NCBI GenBank assembly: GCA_020091685.1 | Contig: CM034599.1 | Coordinates: forward strand, 29,117,920 to 29,181,919 | Direction: 5' to 3' | DNA: 64,000 nt | Origin: Lutjanus erythropterus | Lineage: Eukaryota; Chordata; Actinopteri; Lutjaniformes; Lutjanidae | Part shown: piece after piece, positions 21,836-36,109 of the stretch | Layout of the letters: every line of letters begins with the position of its first letter | Position numbering within the stretch: position 1 is the first letter of the stretch | Translations under genes and position numbers: made by a program | The notes under the pieces: model-generated | What the model saw: the letters and a program-made list of their open reading frames with translations, nothing else | What the model was told of the DNA's origin: nothing | Database searches by the model: none

Positions 21836-24800
21836 GTAAGAAAAATATTCACTAGCTCTGTTTAGGTAGGTTTTGTGATATCAAGTATGATTCTGATATC
21901 AGATTATTTTCCTTTTTTAATGTTTCTGTCTGACCCCAACCTTCCATCTTTCTGCAGACAGGGTGTCCTAAGCCAAACAAGACCACCCCTGTCGAGCCAA
22001 TCTACCCTGTGGCTACAAACGGAGAACTGTTTCCATGGGCAGATCTGCGGCTGCCTCAGAGCGTGCACCCTCTCAGCTATGACCTCACCCTGAACCCTGA
22101 CCTCGAGACTATGACCTTCACTGGTCGCACTGTTATTAACATGAGTGTGCTTCACAACGCCAGACGCATCATTCTGCACAGCGCTAATCTCAACATTACC
22201 AAAGCTACCTTCAAGGTGGGATTTGAAATTGGGTTTGTGTGCTGATAACCGTATATAAAGATTTAATTTGTGCCTGAACAAAAAATGATTCAGACATCTC
22301 TCTTCCAGCTGGGTGATGCAGAGGCCAGTGAGGTGACTGTACTGGAGTACAAACCTAAACAGCAGATCGCTGTGAAGTTCTCCGATGAGCTGAAGGTTGG
22401 ACAGACCTGTGTTCTGACCCTGGATTACTCTGCCAGCCTCTCACACACCTACGATGGTTTCTATAACAGCTCATACACCGATAAAAATGGCAGTAAAAGG
22501 TACACTTGACTTATTGGCTGTGGTGTACGTTCTTTACAGCAGCTGAAAGATGTGTTGTCTTGTGACCTTTGGCTCAAATCAAGACCAGATGCTAACAAAA
22601 CAGTGCTGTAAACCTGATAACAAAGAAAAACTGAAAAAGGCTGTTTTACTGATTTTACAGCATTTAGCTAACTTGTTATTTCAGCATGGTCATGCTCCTC
22701 TCCCTCTTGTCTACAGGGTCTTAGCTGCAACCCAGTTTGAGCCGCTGTCTGCAAGGAAGGCCTTTCCTTGTTTTGATGAACCATCTTTCAAAGCCACCTT
22801 CTTGGTTAGAATCAGCAGAAAACCAGACTACATGAGTCTTTCCAACATGCCAAAGGTACCGTAACATTAGTTGAGTTCTGCTTATTTTTGCAATGTGGTA
22901 ACAAAGTGTTGAAACCCCCCCCCTTGGCACAGTCATCTAAGTTGTAGACTTAGGGATGAACTTTCTAGGATTGTGTTAATGGCAACTAAAATAATTGGAA
23001 AACCGCAGAAGCCTTTGATCCAACATTGTACAGAGAGGACAAAGAAGACGGTGAGGAGCATCCTGACAGATAGCTTCCATCCTCTCTCCACTCTCACCTC
23101 TGGGAGTCTCTCTGGCAACTAATAATGTATTTAAGACGTCCTTTGTCCCAAGTGCCATCGATATTCTTAACTCTGCAAAGTGACTGATGACATTTAAAAC
23201 AGAGACATGACATGACCTGCTTTTGGTGCTTAGTGGTTAATGTTTAACATGTATTTAATCTTAACCATGCATTTGTTTTTACTAACTACTGTCTTATTTC
23301 TTGTGTTTGGTAAACCAAAGATACATTTCCACCCCATCCTATTACTTTATTTTAAATATGATTAAACAGCATGATTATTACACAGGTATACCTTGGGCTG
23401 GACACAATTAAAGGCCTCTCTCAAATGTCCAGTTTTATCACACAACACAGTGCCACAGATTGGTTTGAAGGAGCATGCAATTGACCTTTTTCACAACCGT
23501 CATACTGCAGGGGCCAGATTCTGGCACACAATCTTCCTCTAGAGATTCCCTGAAAGTTATATGAATTAATTTAAAAACATACAATCAAAATGCTACAATA
23601 TTTCCAAAAAACCCTTAAACTATGAGATCATTCATTCATTCATTCATTTTCTGTAACCGCTTAGTCCGTAAGGGTCGCGGGCTGCTGGAGCCTATCCCAG
23701 CTGACATTGGGCGAGAGGTGGGGTACACCCTGGACAAGTCGCCAGTTCATTTCAGGGCATGAGATCTTTGAAATGTATTTAAAATAAGTTTTGTCTTTCC
23801 TGTCATATTTTTGTTTCAGTATCAGCCTGCTAAGTAGAATGCATTCATGAATGTAGCACAAGCATACACCATCAATGATTAGTTATGGCATGTTAGTAAG
23901 CGGAGGTAAAATGAAAAGACTGAAGGTGAATGTGCATATATGTGTGTATGTGTGTGAGAGGAGCTGCCCCTTGCGGTGTGTGAGAATTGCTCTAGTGACA
24001 CCCCTTTGTACAGTGTGGCTGTTGCTTCCAACAGTCAAAACTAAATAGTCTTCTTATCAGGAATAAACATGCATCCTGCCTTAACTGCTGGTAGCTGAAC
24101 AGAGTAGACTGTATTTATTTATGTATATTATTCTCTGGGCTTTTTGGGCCTTTAAGGGACAGTACAGCCATGGACAGCAGGAGAGCTTTTGGGTCTGAAA
24201 AGTGAAGCCAATGCAAAAGTGTTGACTTTGCTGGTTTTAAAAAAAGTCTGATTGTATTGAGTCTTGACCCTACCTCTCACTTGATGTATGGCCACAGTAA
24301 ACAGTTTCCTAATGAGTTTATGGTCTCAGTCGCTCGTTTCAAGTCTCTATACAGCATGATGTTCATTTAGTAAATTATGCTCCAGTTTACAGTGAAATAG
24401 ATGACAAAGCTTTTGGGTGAGGCTACTTTCATTGTCAGTGAGTCCATCCAGTGCAACACATAGAGCTCACAAAACTCAGATCAAACTGATCAATATGTAA
24501 CAAGATTCTGTTACTGCATTGTCTATTCCTTGTTTAAGATGCTTTTAGAAACATAATTTAGTGAACTGTTTTAATACAAGAAAGATCACGACCACGAAGG
24601 GAACCCAAGGTTTGTGAAGCTCCCTCTCTCTCTTTGTATGTGTTGTTTCTTAATTGTGCACATTATACAAACTAATCATGTTTTATAATGTAATGGTGCT
24701 GTGGTTAAGATATGGCTATGGAATTTTTATATTGGTCATAATAGTGGTACTTGAAGAGCTAAATATTTTCTGAGGGTTACAAAGTTTGAGAAATACTGCT

Positions 24801-27800
24801 GTAGACGATGATTCTAATTAAGATCGCGTTCCATTTAGTGTAGCAGAGCCTTTCCAGTGACCAGCATGTACATTTGCAGCACCCTGACTCTGTTTGACCT
24901 AAATGGAACTTAACCAGAATTAGTATCAGAGCTTTTGCCATCAAATTTAATGTTCATTTGTTCAGATGTCACCTAGATGGACTCAAGGTACAGTACAACA
25001 CTGTGTTATGTCACTCACTCAGTATATTATGAGAAGCTTGTGAGTCATACCTGTTCCCACTGTGACTCGTAAGCTCAGTGTGTGGGCACAATTAAGCTAA
25101 CAGACCACGTATTGGTTTTTGCTTGCAGCGCTGTATTTCACAGCCATTTGAGAAAATGCAAAATTGGATTTAATTCAGAATATACTATCAGCATTATTTG
25201 ATAGTAATGTTATCCTTATGCTGTGTTTCAGGTGAGAACCACAAACCTTCCCAATGGCCTCGAGCTTGATGAGTTTGAGAAGACCAGTGTCAACATGAGC
25301 ACATACCTGGTGGCCTTCATCGTCGCTAACTTCACTCCTGTCAGCAAAACTGTTTCTGATACTCTGGTAGGTCTGACACAGATGTGACTCCTTTCTCCTC
25401 ACAACCATCCAGGTGTACATGTATATATTTTAGACGTGGTATTCATTGAGTTGTTGCAGGAAAAAAAAGGCAGCACACACACAAATCTTTCATCAGTTTA
25501 TTCTGGTCATGAAGGAAAATGGAGGTCCTGAATTCAATTTTCCATCATGCCCTAATGGAGACCTCCAGGCCGAAGCCTTAGCTTGTTGGTTGACATGGCC
25601 AGATCAAACTGGTGAAATTGAGATTAGACAACTTTGTCTTGAAGATTCTCCCTTTGTACCTTTGGGTATTCAAGTTTGAAATATGAATTTGATTTGAGCA
25701 CCACAAACAAAATACTACACTTGTAGAAATAAAGGTTCCATAAGTGTTCTTCCTGAAGGGCTGAGGTTTACCTAGAACAATTTGCTTCTGAAGAACCCTT
25801 GTTTGAAGAAGGGGTTTGTCAAGGGTTCTTTGTAAGACTATGGGTTCCGTTAAGAGCTATTTTCATCCAAAGAACCCTTTTTAGGTGAACGATTTCTTCA
25901 AGGATTGTTGAAATCCTTGAATAACTCTTTTGTCAAGGGGTTTTTGTACCATAATATATAAAGGTTCTTGGTAGAGCCCACTGGGTCAGTTCTTGGTAAA
26001 ACTCAGTAGAATCCACTTGATGGGTTCAAGATAAAACCCTTAGAATATGAAGAGATTCTTGGTAGAAACCCTTGAGTGTGCTTTAGATAAAACCCTTGGA
26101 ATATAAAAGGTTATTGGTAGAACCCCCTTGGTGGGTTCTAGGTAGGACCATTGCACCATAAAAGGGTTCTCTGTTGAACTTCTTATACAGGGTTCTAGGT
26201 ATAACCATTTTATGTTGGGTTCTACATAGAACTCTCTGAATGGGCTCCAAGTAGAAACTTTAAAAAGGTTCTAACAGGAACCAAAAAGAGTTTTTCTATG
26301 GGGACAGGCAGAAGAACTCTTTATGGTTCTAGATAGTACCTTTATTTCCAAGAGTGTAAGGAAGCACGTTTATATGTGTGTCTGTGTTTCAGGTGTCTGT
26401 GTACTCTGTGCCAGAGAAGAAGGAGCACACTGAATACGCTCTGGACACAGCCTCCAAACTGCTGGCTTTCTACAATAACTTCTTTGAAATTAACTACCCC
26501 CTCAAAAAACTAGGTGAGTTCACACAGGCACATGCCTGTCATTTAATCCTCCTGCAGTTGTTCTTTCTTTTCTCCTCTGTACACACCCCTGCTATTCTCC
26601 CCCTCTTTCTTTTGTCAGACTTGGTGGCCATCCCAGACTTCCTGGCAGGAGCCATGGAGAACTGGGGACTGATCACGTTCAGAGAGACCAGCCTGTTGGT
26701 GGGTCAGCAGTCCTCTCCTTTGGAGAAACAAGTAGTTGCCTCCGTCATAGCACATGAGCTTGCCCATCAGGTAGCTATGTTCACTTATGTGTTTGTGAAA
26801 GCAGCAGAGACAGTGAATATCCTGCATTTCAGTCCCTGATCTGTCTCTGATGTGTTACAGTGGTTTGGAAACCTGGTAACGATGATCTGGTGGAACGACC
26901 TGTGGCTCAATGAAGGCTTTGCCACTTACATGCAGTACATGTCACTGCAGACTGTGTTGCCACAGCTGGACATTGTAAGTTCACACCTCTGTCTCATAAA
27001 TTAAATCAGTGTTTAACTGAAAATTACAACAACAAATCAACTATCAAATTAATTGCCTATATTGATAATCCCTTAATGGTTTTAAGTCTTTTATTAAGAA
27101 AAAAAAGTCCAAATTCTCTGATTTCAGCTTCTCAAAGATGAATATTTTCTGCTTTCTTTGGTTCTCTGTGACAGTAAACTGAATATCTTTGGGTTGTGAA
27201 CAAAACAAGACATCTGAGGATTGGCCTTGGGAAACAGCAATCAACATTTGTCCCCATTTTCTGACATATGGACCAAGCAACTAATCAGTTAATCACAAAA
27301 ATGATCAACAGATTAATTGATAATTAAAATAATTGTTAGTTGCAGCCCTTTGTTACACCAAACTTAAATGAAGAAAGATTAAACAGATACCTATCTTTGA
27401 ACCCTGAGTTTAGTTTTTACTCTAAACGTGTTGCACCAAAACTTTAAACTTCACTTTAAATGTGATCTAGTATTAACTTTAAACTTAAATTTGAGGAGGT
27501 TTAATTTGTAAAATAGCTGCCTTTTTGAGATGGATCGAGTAGAACAATCAATGTATACCTTCTTTTTCACCAGTTTATCCATTAAAGCAGTCTACCAGTT
27601 GCTGCCAGGCAGTCTCTTTTTTTGTTACTGTGCTTTTGTCCATTTTTTAATGTTCTATTATTTTGCCATATTATTCCAATAATTCACTCAATAAGTTTTC
27701 TTGAAAGGAGAAGAGTTCATTAGCCAAGCCATCATGAGGCTAACTAACTAACTTTTTAGTTTGTGAGCAAACAGTGCAACATTATTCAGTATTTCTACTC

Positions 27801-30800
27801 GACAACTTCTCAAATGTATTAATTTTTACGTTTATTTATTTTAATTGGATAAGCAAGTATCTCTGTGTTGAATAAACATTTTTATTTTGGTTTACATCAA
27901 TGATCTTGGATTTACTTGACAGAGATTAGTTTTTAATTTTACAACAGAGCTCTGCTTAATTTTAAATCTGGATTTACTCATTTTAAACCTAGTTTTGCCA
28001 AACTCTTAGAACTAATCTTAGACTAAACCAATCTTTGTGTAACTCAGTCCAAGTGCCTTAGCCATAAACCCGTGTTTGTTTGCAGGGTAATTTGTTCCTG
28101 GCAGTGCGGTTCAGAGCCATGGATAAAGATGCATTAAACTCCTCCCACGCTGTGTCGACAGAGGTTAATACAGCAGAGCAGGTGGAAGAGATGTTTGACT
28201 CTGTCTCATATGAAAAGGTAAACTTTTACAGTACATGTAGTATATATAAGTAGATTAATAGATGCGGTGTTCTTTAATTCCCTTCCATATCCAGTTGTAT
28301 ATCTTCAGGAACCTCACAGTCAGTTGTAATCATAGTTGGTGTTCTATTTTGGGTCTGATCACAGATGTTTTGTGCTTCTGTCTTCCAGGGTGCATCTATT
28401 CTCCTTATGCTGAACGCCTCGCTGCCAGGAGACCAACTGTTCAAAAAAGGAATCATTCAATACCTGACTCAGTTCCGTGAAAAGAACACGGTCACCGATG
28501 ACCTGTGGAACAGCCTTACGCAGGTGTGTGTGTGTGTGTGTGTATATGTGTGTGTGCTTCATTACATTTTAAGTGTAAGGAGGTTGTGACTTAACTCAAA
28601 ACTAACCTTCATCATGGTTCACATGGTTTCATTATTGTGAAAAAAGCAACCTTGACTTATCTTAAAGTACATTAGAGACGCACAACAATGTTTTGTCGTA
28701 TGCACTTTTTTAACTATAAAACAGGTCTCAGGAGAGTTTTATCTCTCAAACAATGCATGGTGGGAGTAAGCTAATATATTGGTTGTGGTTCTTTAGAAAC
28801 TAAATTTAATTAAAAACTCCAGGTTAGAAGAACTTTTATTTGTAAATTCTTACATGTTTTCTGAAGTTTTTTGAGAAATTTCAAGTTTATCTTGAATAAA
28901 TAAAACTTGTATCTTTACATTAGTTGATCTCAATAAATTCCTGGTGATGTTTTTTACAGTGTAGTTTCCTGAAATCTGTCAGGTAGCTGGCTCAAATACA
29001 GTCTCCCTGACATCAGCTGCATTGGCCAGTGTTACTGCCATCATATAATGGGTGATCACAGAACTGTATCAGGAGCTACATTATCAGCATAATGATAATA
29101 GTTGATAATAATGATTTATTGATCCCTGTAAGAATGTTCCTCTTATTGTTTGCTTTCTGTTGAAGACAAGTCAGAGCTCAGGACACAAGTAGATACAGAC
29201 AGATTGGATAATTACAGTCAAAACGGGCTTGAATCCAGTTCTCCTCAGTTTAACGGCAGTCCGCCAGCTCATTAATTCCCCCTGCTGCCCTGTTGATGCT
29301 TCACTTGCACCTGCTTAGTCTCGCACTGGTCATCTGGAAATTTGCCACAATGGTGCCAGTCCTCAAAGTCTGAGTGCTAAATTAATTAAATGGCAAAATA
29401 ATAAAAATGGATTAACAAACTTCAAAGGTCAACAATAATTCCCACAGAATGTTGAAGTTTGTCTTATTTATCAAAAGACATTGTTTAGATAGAATCTGAG
29501 CTTTGGAAACTTTTTTTAAGGTTATCTCTCCGTTTTTTTCCTCTGTGAACAGCCCCTTATAAAGCTGCAAAGTCTCAGTCCACAGCCAGATATTCAGAAA
29601 AAAAACATGGCATTAGACTGCACAGACTCTAGGGATGATGCCACACTTTTCTAAATCGATATGATACAGATACTTTTTAACAGAACTTTACAGATACTGA
29701 TACTTTTTAAAATGGGTATGCAATTGTTCAGCACAATGACAAATTTTTGGAGGGAATAAGCAAAATCACATGACACATACCACACACATGCCAACCACTA
29801 ATGATAATTTATTACAAAAGCAAAAATGCGTGCAATTTGAATAAAAATGTTTGCACTATTAAGTGTAAGTCTACTTTACAAAAATGGTACATTACAAACA
29901 ATTTTAGAAAATGATTTTCTTGTCTTTTAAACTTTAAGGATGTGTTGTTTTTAAATGTTTGAAGAAGTTGCTCATGTTGATGTTGTCTGTCCTGTTATAC
30001 AAATAGAGCATCTTCCTGTATTTTTAACTGCAGGTGAAAGATTGCACCACATTATGTTTCCTTCTGCCACTCTCTCACATGTAGGGCAAGATTTTTCTGA
30101 TGACTTTTAATGGCCTTGCTCCCTCGTATATCACTGACCTATTAGTACCTTACGCACCAGGATGTACCTTGAGATCCTCGGGCAGAGGTCTTTTGTCTGC
30201 TCCACAGGCCCGGCTGAAAACTAAAGGGGAGAGGGCGTTTTCAGTCAGGGCCCCAAGGCTCTGGAACAGTCTGCCTGAGGAAATCATGTCAGTGATCTCT
30301 ATTAAATCCCTTCGTAAAACATACTTTTATTGGAGAGCCTTTCATGATTTTATTGAAGTTTTAGCTTTTTTGAACTGTTTTTATTTTTTATTATTATTTT
30401 TATTATGTTTTTATTTTCCTATTCTTGCCATTCTTCCATCCTGTTCTGTTTTATCTGAATTTTGAACCAATTTTGGTGCCCTTTGTGAATCACCTGGTAT
30501 GGTGCTTTTTTAACTGCTTTTGTCAAGCACTTTGTAATGTGAATTTTGAAAAGTGCTCTATATATAAAGATTATTATTATATTATAAAAAGGGTAATGAC
30601 TGTGAATGAATGTGTCAGAACAACCAGTCAGAAGGCTTAACGTTTTGATATTAAGCTTGTTCAGAATACTGGAATGAATAACTTTACAAAAAAAAAAAAT
30701 ACTTGCAGACTTTTCAACACTATGATGTGTATCTAAAAATTAACCCATTAAGTTATAAGCTTGCTCTTCAACTGCTTCACACCTCATGTCCCTGCCTGAA

Positions 30801-33800
30801 CCTGCTGTGTCTTCATTGTACCCAGAGTCAGAGTCCTAGTCATAACTGCTGTAACTGACCTCAGTACTGTGTCCCAGTTGTCAAACTGGCCTCTGTCAGT
30901 CTCAGAGGCTGTGCCCCAGTCTAATAGGACTGGGACAATAGGACAATAGGACTGTCCCAGTCTAATAGGACTGGGACACAGACTGAGCTAACTGGCTAGT
31001 GGCAGCTAGATCACAGTTAGCAGCATCCCGCTAGTGACCTGGGCCAAACACAGAAGTGCAGCTCCAGAATTAACTTAGAGGTGTTTTTTTAAAATAACAG
31101 ATCTTAGAATGCTGTAATTGACCAATAAGAATCATGTATTTAACATAGCCGTGTAACAAAGTACTGAAAACCTTGAAGTGATTCAGCCACCAATGTTTTG
31201 TATTTACTTAATGTCGTCATTGATTGTTTTTGAAAGGAATCAAGACCAAATGAGCAGCTTGTGAGAATCAGTGTATTGATCCTGCAGAATCAATGCGGTC
31301 ATCCCTAACAGACTCTGGATTTGTCTTCCTGTCCTCAGGTTGAGGTCTCCACGCAGCACCAGAATGTGTCAGAGATGATGAGTTCATGGACCTTGCAGAA
31401 GGGATTCCCATTAGTCACTGTAAGCCGCAATGGAGATCAGGTGACCCTTACACAGGAGCACTTCCTGCTCACATCTGACAATACCACGCACACTTCCAGG
31501 TGGGTTATATAACCACACACAGACACACACAGAAATAATAGAAACACAGCAGACTGAGTGTATTCTGCTTCTCCTCAGCTTGTGGCATATTCCAGTGACG
31601 TACGTGAACGACAGCTGCAGTTTAGCTCCTGAGTGCAGACAGGTGTTCACTCTGAAGACCAAGTCAGGTAAAACATGAAGTATTAACCTGCAGCATCAAG
31701 TCCAAGTCTCAGATCCTCAGATACTGTGTCAGATGGTAAATATTGTGTATGTATGTGTTTGTGTGTTTTCAGGGACGTTTAAGGTGCCAGAAAGTGTAAA
31801 GTGGCTGAAGTTGAACTACAGAAACACCGGCTTCTACATTGTAGACTACGGAGACAAGGGCTGGGATACTCTCAGAGAAGCTTTGTCCAACAGTGTCAAC
31901 GTTCTCACACACGAGGACCGTGCCTCGCTCATACACAACGTCTTCGCTCTCTCCAGGTACAGCCAATAACATAAATAGTTGTTTTTTTGAATTGCGTCCA
32001 GTGACAGGAAAAACTGAAGAGGAGTAGTATTTGACATTTAAACACTTTTGTTCTCTCCTGTGTTGTCAACAGACTGGGACGTGTGTCCTTCCAGCGAGTC
32101 CTCAACCTGTTGAACTACATGTCCAATGAAACAGAGACTTCTCCCGTGACAGAGGCTTTGTTACAGCTCAACAATATCTACCAGCTGCTCGACAAAAGGC
32201 AGGAGCACAGTCTTGTGGCACGCATGAAGGTAAAGACAAACACACATATACACTGACTTGCTGTAACAGTCGACAATGTATTTTGTGAGTAAAGATGTCC
32301 TAATCCACATGTCTGTCAGATACACCCATGATATCTGTAGTCTTGGAAATTCTTTTGTTTAAAAAAAAAAAAAAGTGCTGATTATATATTGCTCAAATCT
32401 GTCAGCATGCTTTAGACTGGGAGTTATGATGCGAAGGAATGTTTACCAGTAATATAAAAGCAAAGTAAATATTTATCCTGAAAGGGGACATATGTAACAA
32501 CCTAGCATTCGGAAATGGGTCAACACATCTTTCTCAACTTAACCTAGAAACATCTACTCCTTCTAAAAGATCACTACTGATTTCTTAGAACTCATTTAAT
32601 TTTAGTTCCATGTAAAGGGGATAAACATAAAATGGGCAGTGTGTGGAATCACATAGGCCAAAAACAACAAAAACAAACAAAAACAGATATTCTAGACCAT
32701 AAAAAACATTTCACAGGAGAACATGTCGGTCTGTAGTGTTGTTGTTGGTGAAGCTGGTATTTCAACTTGGTGCGTTTCTTTAATCTCTGATGACATATAA
32801 TGTTCATTTTAGGATTTCATTTTAACTTCTTTAATTTGAACAAACACAGCTTTAAAAGCAAGGCTCAAGCATTTTTTTTTCCCATTAACAATCACTGACT
32901 GTTCCGTACAGGTGTAATCTATGTTTAAATCAATTAGAGCACTTTTGAGCACAACATAGACACCAGTATTTTTCATATGTTTAATAAATCCACTCAAAAT
33001 TACACATGGTTATCAGTGTAACTGATCTGAAACTTTAAAACGCACATTTTGCTGTGCTCAGGACACTTTACCAACCCAAAATACCAGTATTTCATTAATC
33101 AAATATCTCTCTGGTGTGTTTACAAACATGAACTGACAAATCCCACTGATTCTAGCTTAAAGATGTTGGTGCTATTTATTGTTATATCAGGGCATTTGGG
33201 ATACAAGTTAACATCCCAACTCTGTGAAAAATTCATGTCAGTCAACTTTTAAGAAGTGTTTTTGTCAGCTGTGTAACTGCCAGTAGAGTTTCTGTGCAAT
33301 AATGTATCCATGATTTCTTTTCTTGTATATGACAGAAATATATTCTGGATCATTTTGGTTCTCTGATGGACAACCAAACATGGACAGAGGAGCAGAGTGT
33401 GTCTAAACAGGAGCTGCGTTCAGCCCTGCTGGAGACAGCCTGCAGTCTGAATGAAGTGAAGTGCATTCAGCAAGCTAAGCTCCTGTTCAAACAGTATGTG
33501 GAGTCCAACGGGACCTCACGGTATGTGTAGCACACAAGAATTGAGTCGCTTTTCTGGGTCACTGTCATAGCGGGATGAGAAGAGCAGCCCAAACATCTTT
33601 TTATAGACAGAAATCATCTTTAGCAGAGATGGAAGAATGTGTGACTTAACTGAGTTGGTATCTGACATTTTAGTTGTTGGAAGGAAACTGAAATTTGGTG
33701 CACTTATAACCCAAAGTCTGTTTGTATCTTTATATATTTCTGTAGGATCCCAGGTGATCTGCAGCAGGTTGTATTCAATGTGGCTGCTCAGTCACCTGAC

Positions 33801-36078
33801 GATTGGTTGACTTTGCTCAACATGTATCAACACGTCACATATGATGCAGAGAAGCGAAAAATGCTACGGGGCCTAGCATCCACTCAGGATGCACGACCTA
33901 TAGTGTGGTAAGTGTGTGTGTGTGTGTGTTTGCTTCTGGCCAGGATCAAGCATCAATCACTTTCCTTCCCCATCGATAACTTCTTAATGCATAATGTACA
34001 TTTAGTACAACATCATTTCATTTGCAAAGCTGAAAGAGAATCAATAAAGAAATTTTAGTGAAACTTGCTTTGAAATCAGTGCAGAGCAGAGTAGCAGTGT
34101 TTTAAATGTTCAAAGCATTTCAATAATGTGGCAAAATCCTACCAATCCCTCCTGTTAGCAACTTCCTAATATGTTGCACTTGATAATAACCAAACATGGA
34201 CTCAACTTGAGCCAGAAGCTGTACGCAATGAAACACCTTAAACCAAAAGACAATACTTTGTTGACTCTGTCTGTTTGAGTCGAGCTGCAGATATTTTTGA
34301 TTCACGAGGCTTCATTGAATAGAGATTTAGGACAATCGTCCATCTTTTTATTGGTGAAACTGGGTGGAAAAATTTGGAGTGTTTAAAACAAAGTCCTCAT
34401 ATTGGGGCGATGGCATATAGAAATCCTGTGCCCATCACTGAGAGGACTTGAGGGAGAGCATTGTTTCTGGTGCAGTTCAAACTACTATTTTGCATTTAGA
34501 AATCCCTGATGATCAGTAGGTGGTGAGATATCCAATCATCTGGTGTTGTGACACCAATAGTTTTGTGTAGCAGATGCAGTTTGCAGAATCAAGAGCACTG
34601 GTCCTGTCTATTGTTCAGTGACTACTAAAATGGCACCAAATGTGGCTTTGTGGCTTCTGAAATGGCCCATGTTAACTCATAACCATAGAGCACAAACTCC
34701 TCCATAGTTGACAATGGTCCTTCTACTCCAGTATTTACATTTGTATTATGATTTCTTGTCCTTTGGTGCCATCCTCATCATGATATTACTGTACTGTACA
34801 TACAGTGTGTTTATTACCCTCTTCAGCTGAAATTGTTTTTTTGTCAGTATGTCCTGACAGACATGAAACTTAACAACATTTTTTTAACGGTAATGGATAC
34901 AATAAAATTCAATACTGCAAATATACCTGGTATGATAACCTTTAAATTCATAATATGATAAACTGTGAAACCAGTAAACTACTGCTATTGTTTTCCTAAT
35001 GTGTTTGTTCTGAAACACGTCTGTAATACCTCAGTGATTACAGGGCTTGACAAACATTTTATTCTCATACTGTATCAAAGCAACAAAAATGTAGTGTAAT
35101 GCTGTTTATGCACTGAACAGAATTTGAACAGAACACTTGTAACGGTCTGTCCAGGATTCTGAAGGCAGGTCTGAAGGGGATATCATCCAGACACAGGAGC
35201 TGCCTCTGATCATCCACACTGTGTGTAATGGCCGCTGGCTACTTATTTGCCTGGGATTTCATACAAGAGAACTGGGACCGCCTCATAGAAGCACGTGGTC
35301 CCTGAGACTACATTTTAAGATTATTTCATAAAAATGAAGAGGTGAAACAATGACAGTGTTTTTGTGTTTGTGGCTGTAGATTCCTGTGGGCTCCTTCGCC
35401 ATCCAGACAATCATCAAGTCTGCCACATCCCAGTTCTCCACAGGCGCATCTTGATCAAGTAAGTTTCTTTATTCTAATAGAATATGTTTTGCTGCAGGGT
35501 ATTTGAGGAGCTAAGCACTTGTTTTTGGGGAAATAAAGGCTGTGCCCAACTCAGACTTTTGTCAGTTGAATCAGCAGCACACTCCTCAATCAGCCTACAT
35601 GTATATGTTTTACCAGTAGGACCTATGTTTAACACCTTTCTTTGTCATCTGTAATGTGAAAACATCAGTTTTCCATACAGTCAGAAAATAAAAAGTATGT
35701 CTTTATTGCCATTATTTATAAAAAAAACAAAAAAACCCAGCACACTGTGTCAGCTGCTGTCCAGCATCAGGCTTAGTATTCAAAGATTTTCGATACCAGT
35801 AGCGATACCTTGACTTCAATGCTGGTTCCTCAGTGGTACTTTTTCTGCACCAATTTTAGAAAATCCATTTTAACAAAATGAAAAGTGCATTACATATTAT
35901 GGTACACATTTGTAGTTTAATTTGTCCTCCTTTTAACCACTTGAAACAATTTCATAACATAAAAGACTAATCCTTTTTATCACAATGTGGTTAAACTTAA
36001 GTTGCTCGTTTCAACTCTGTATTAACTCTTCACAGAATGTTTTTGGTGTGTTGTGTCCTGTGTGATCTGGCACCTCAT

Positions 36079-36109
<31 letters not shown>

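Noticed and set aside
30100-30465. 121-codon ORF as a cellular gene
   Set aside because: Its APSYITDLL and [11 protein letters not shown] phrases are those of a LINE reverse-transcriptase C-terminus, followed by a LINE-type 3' tail.
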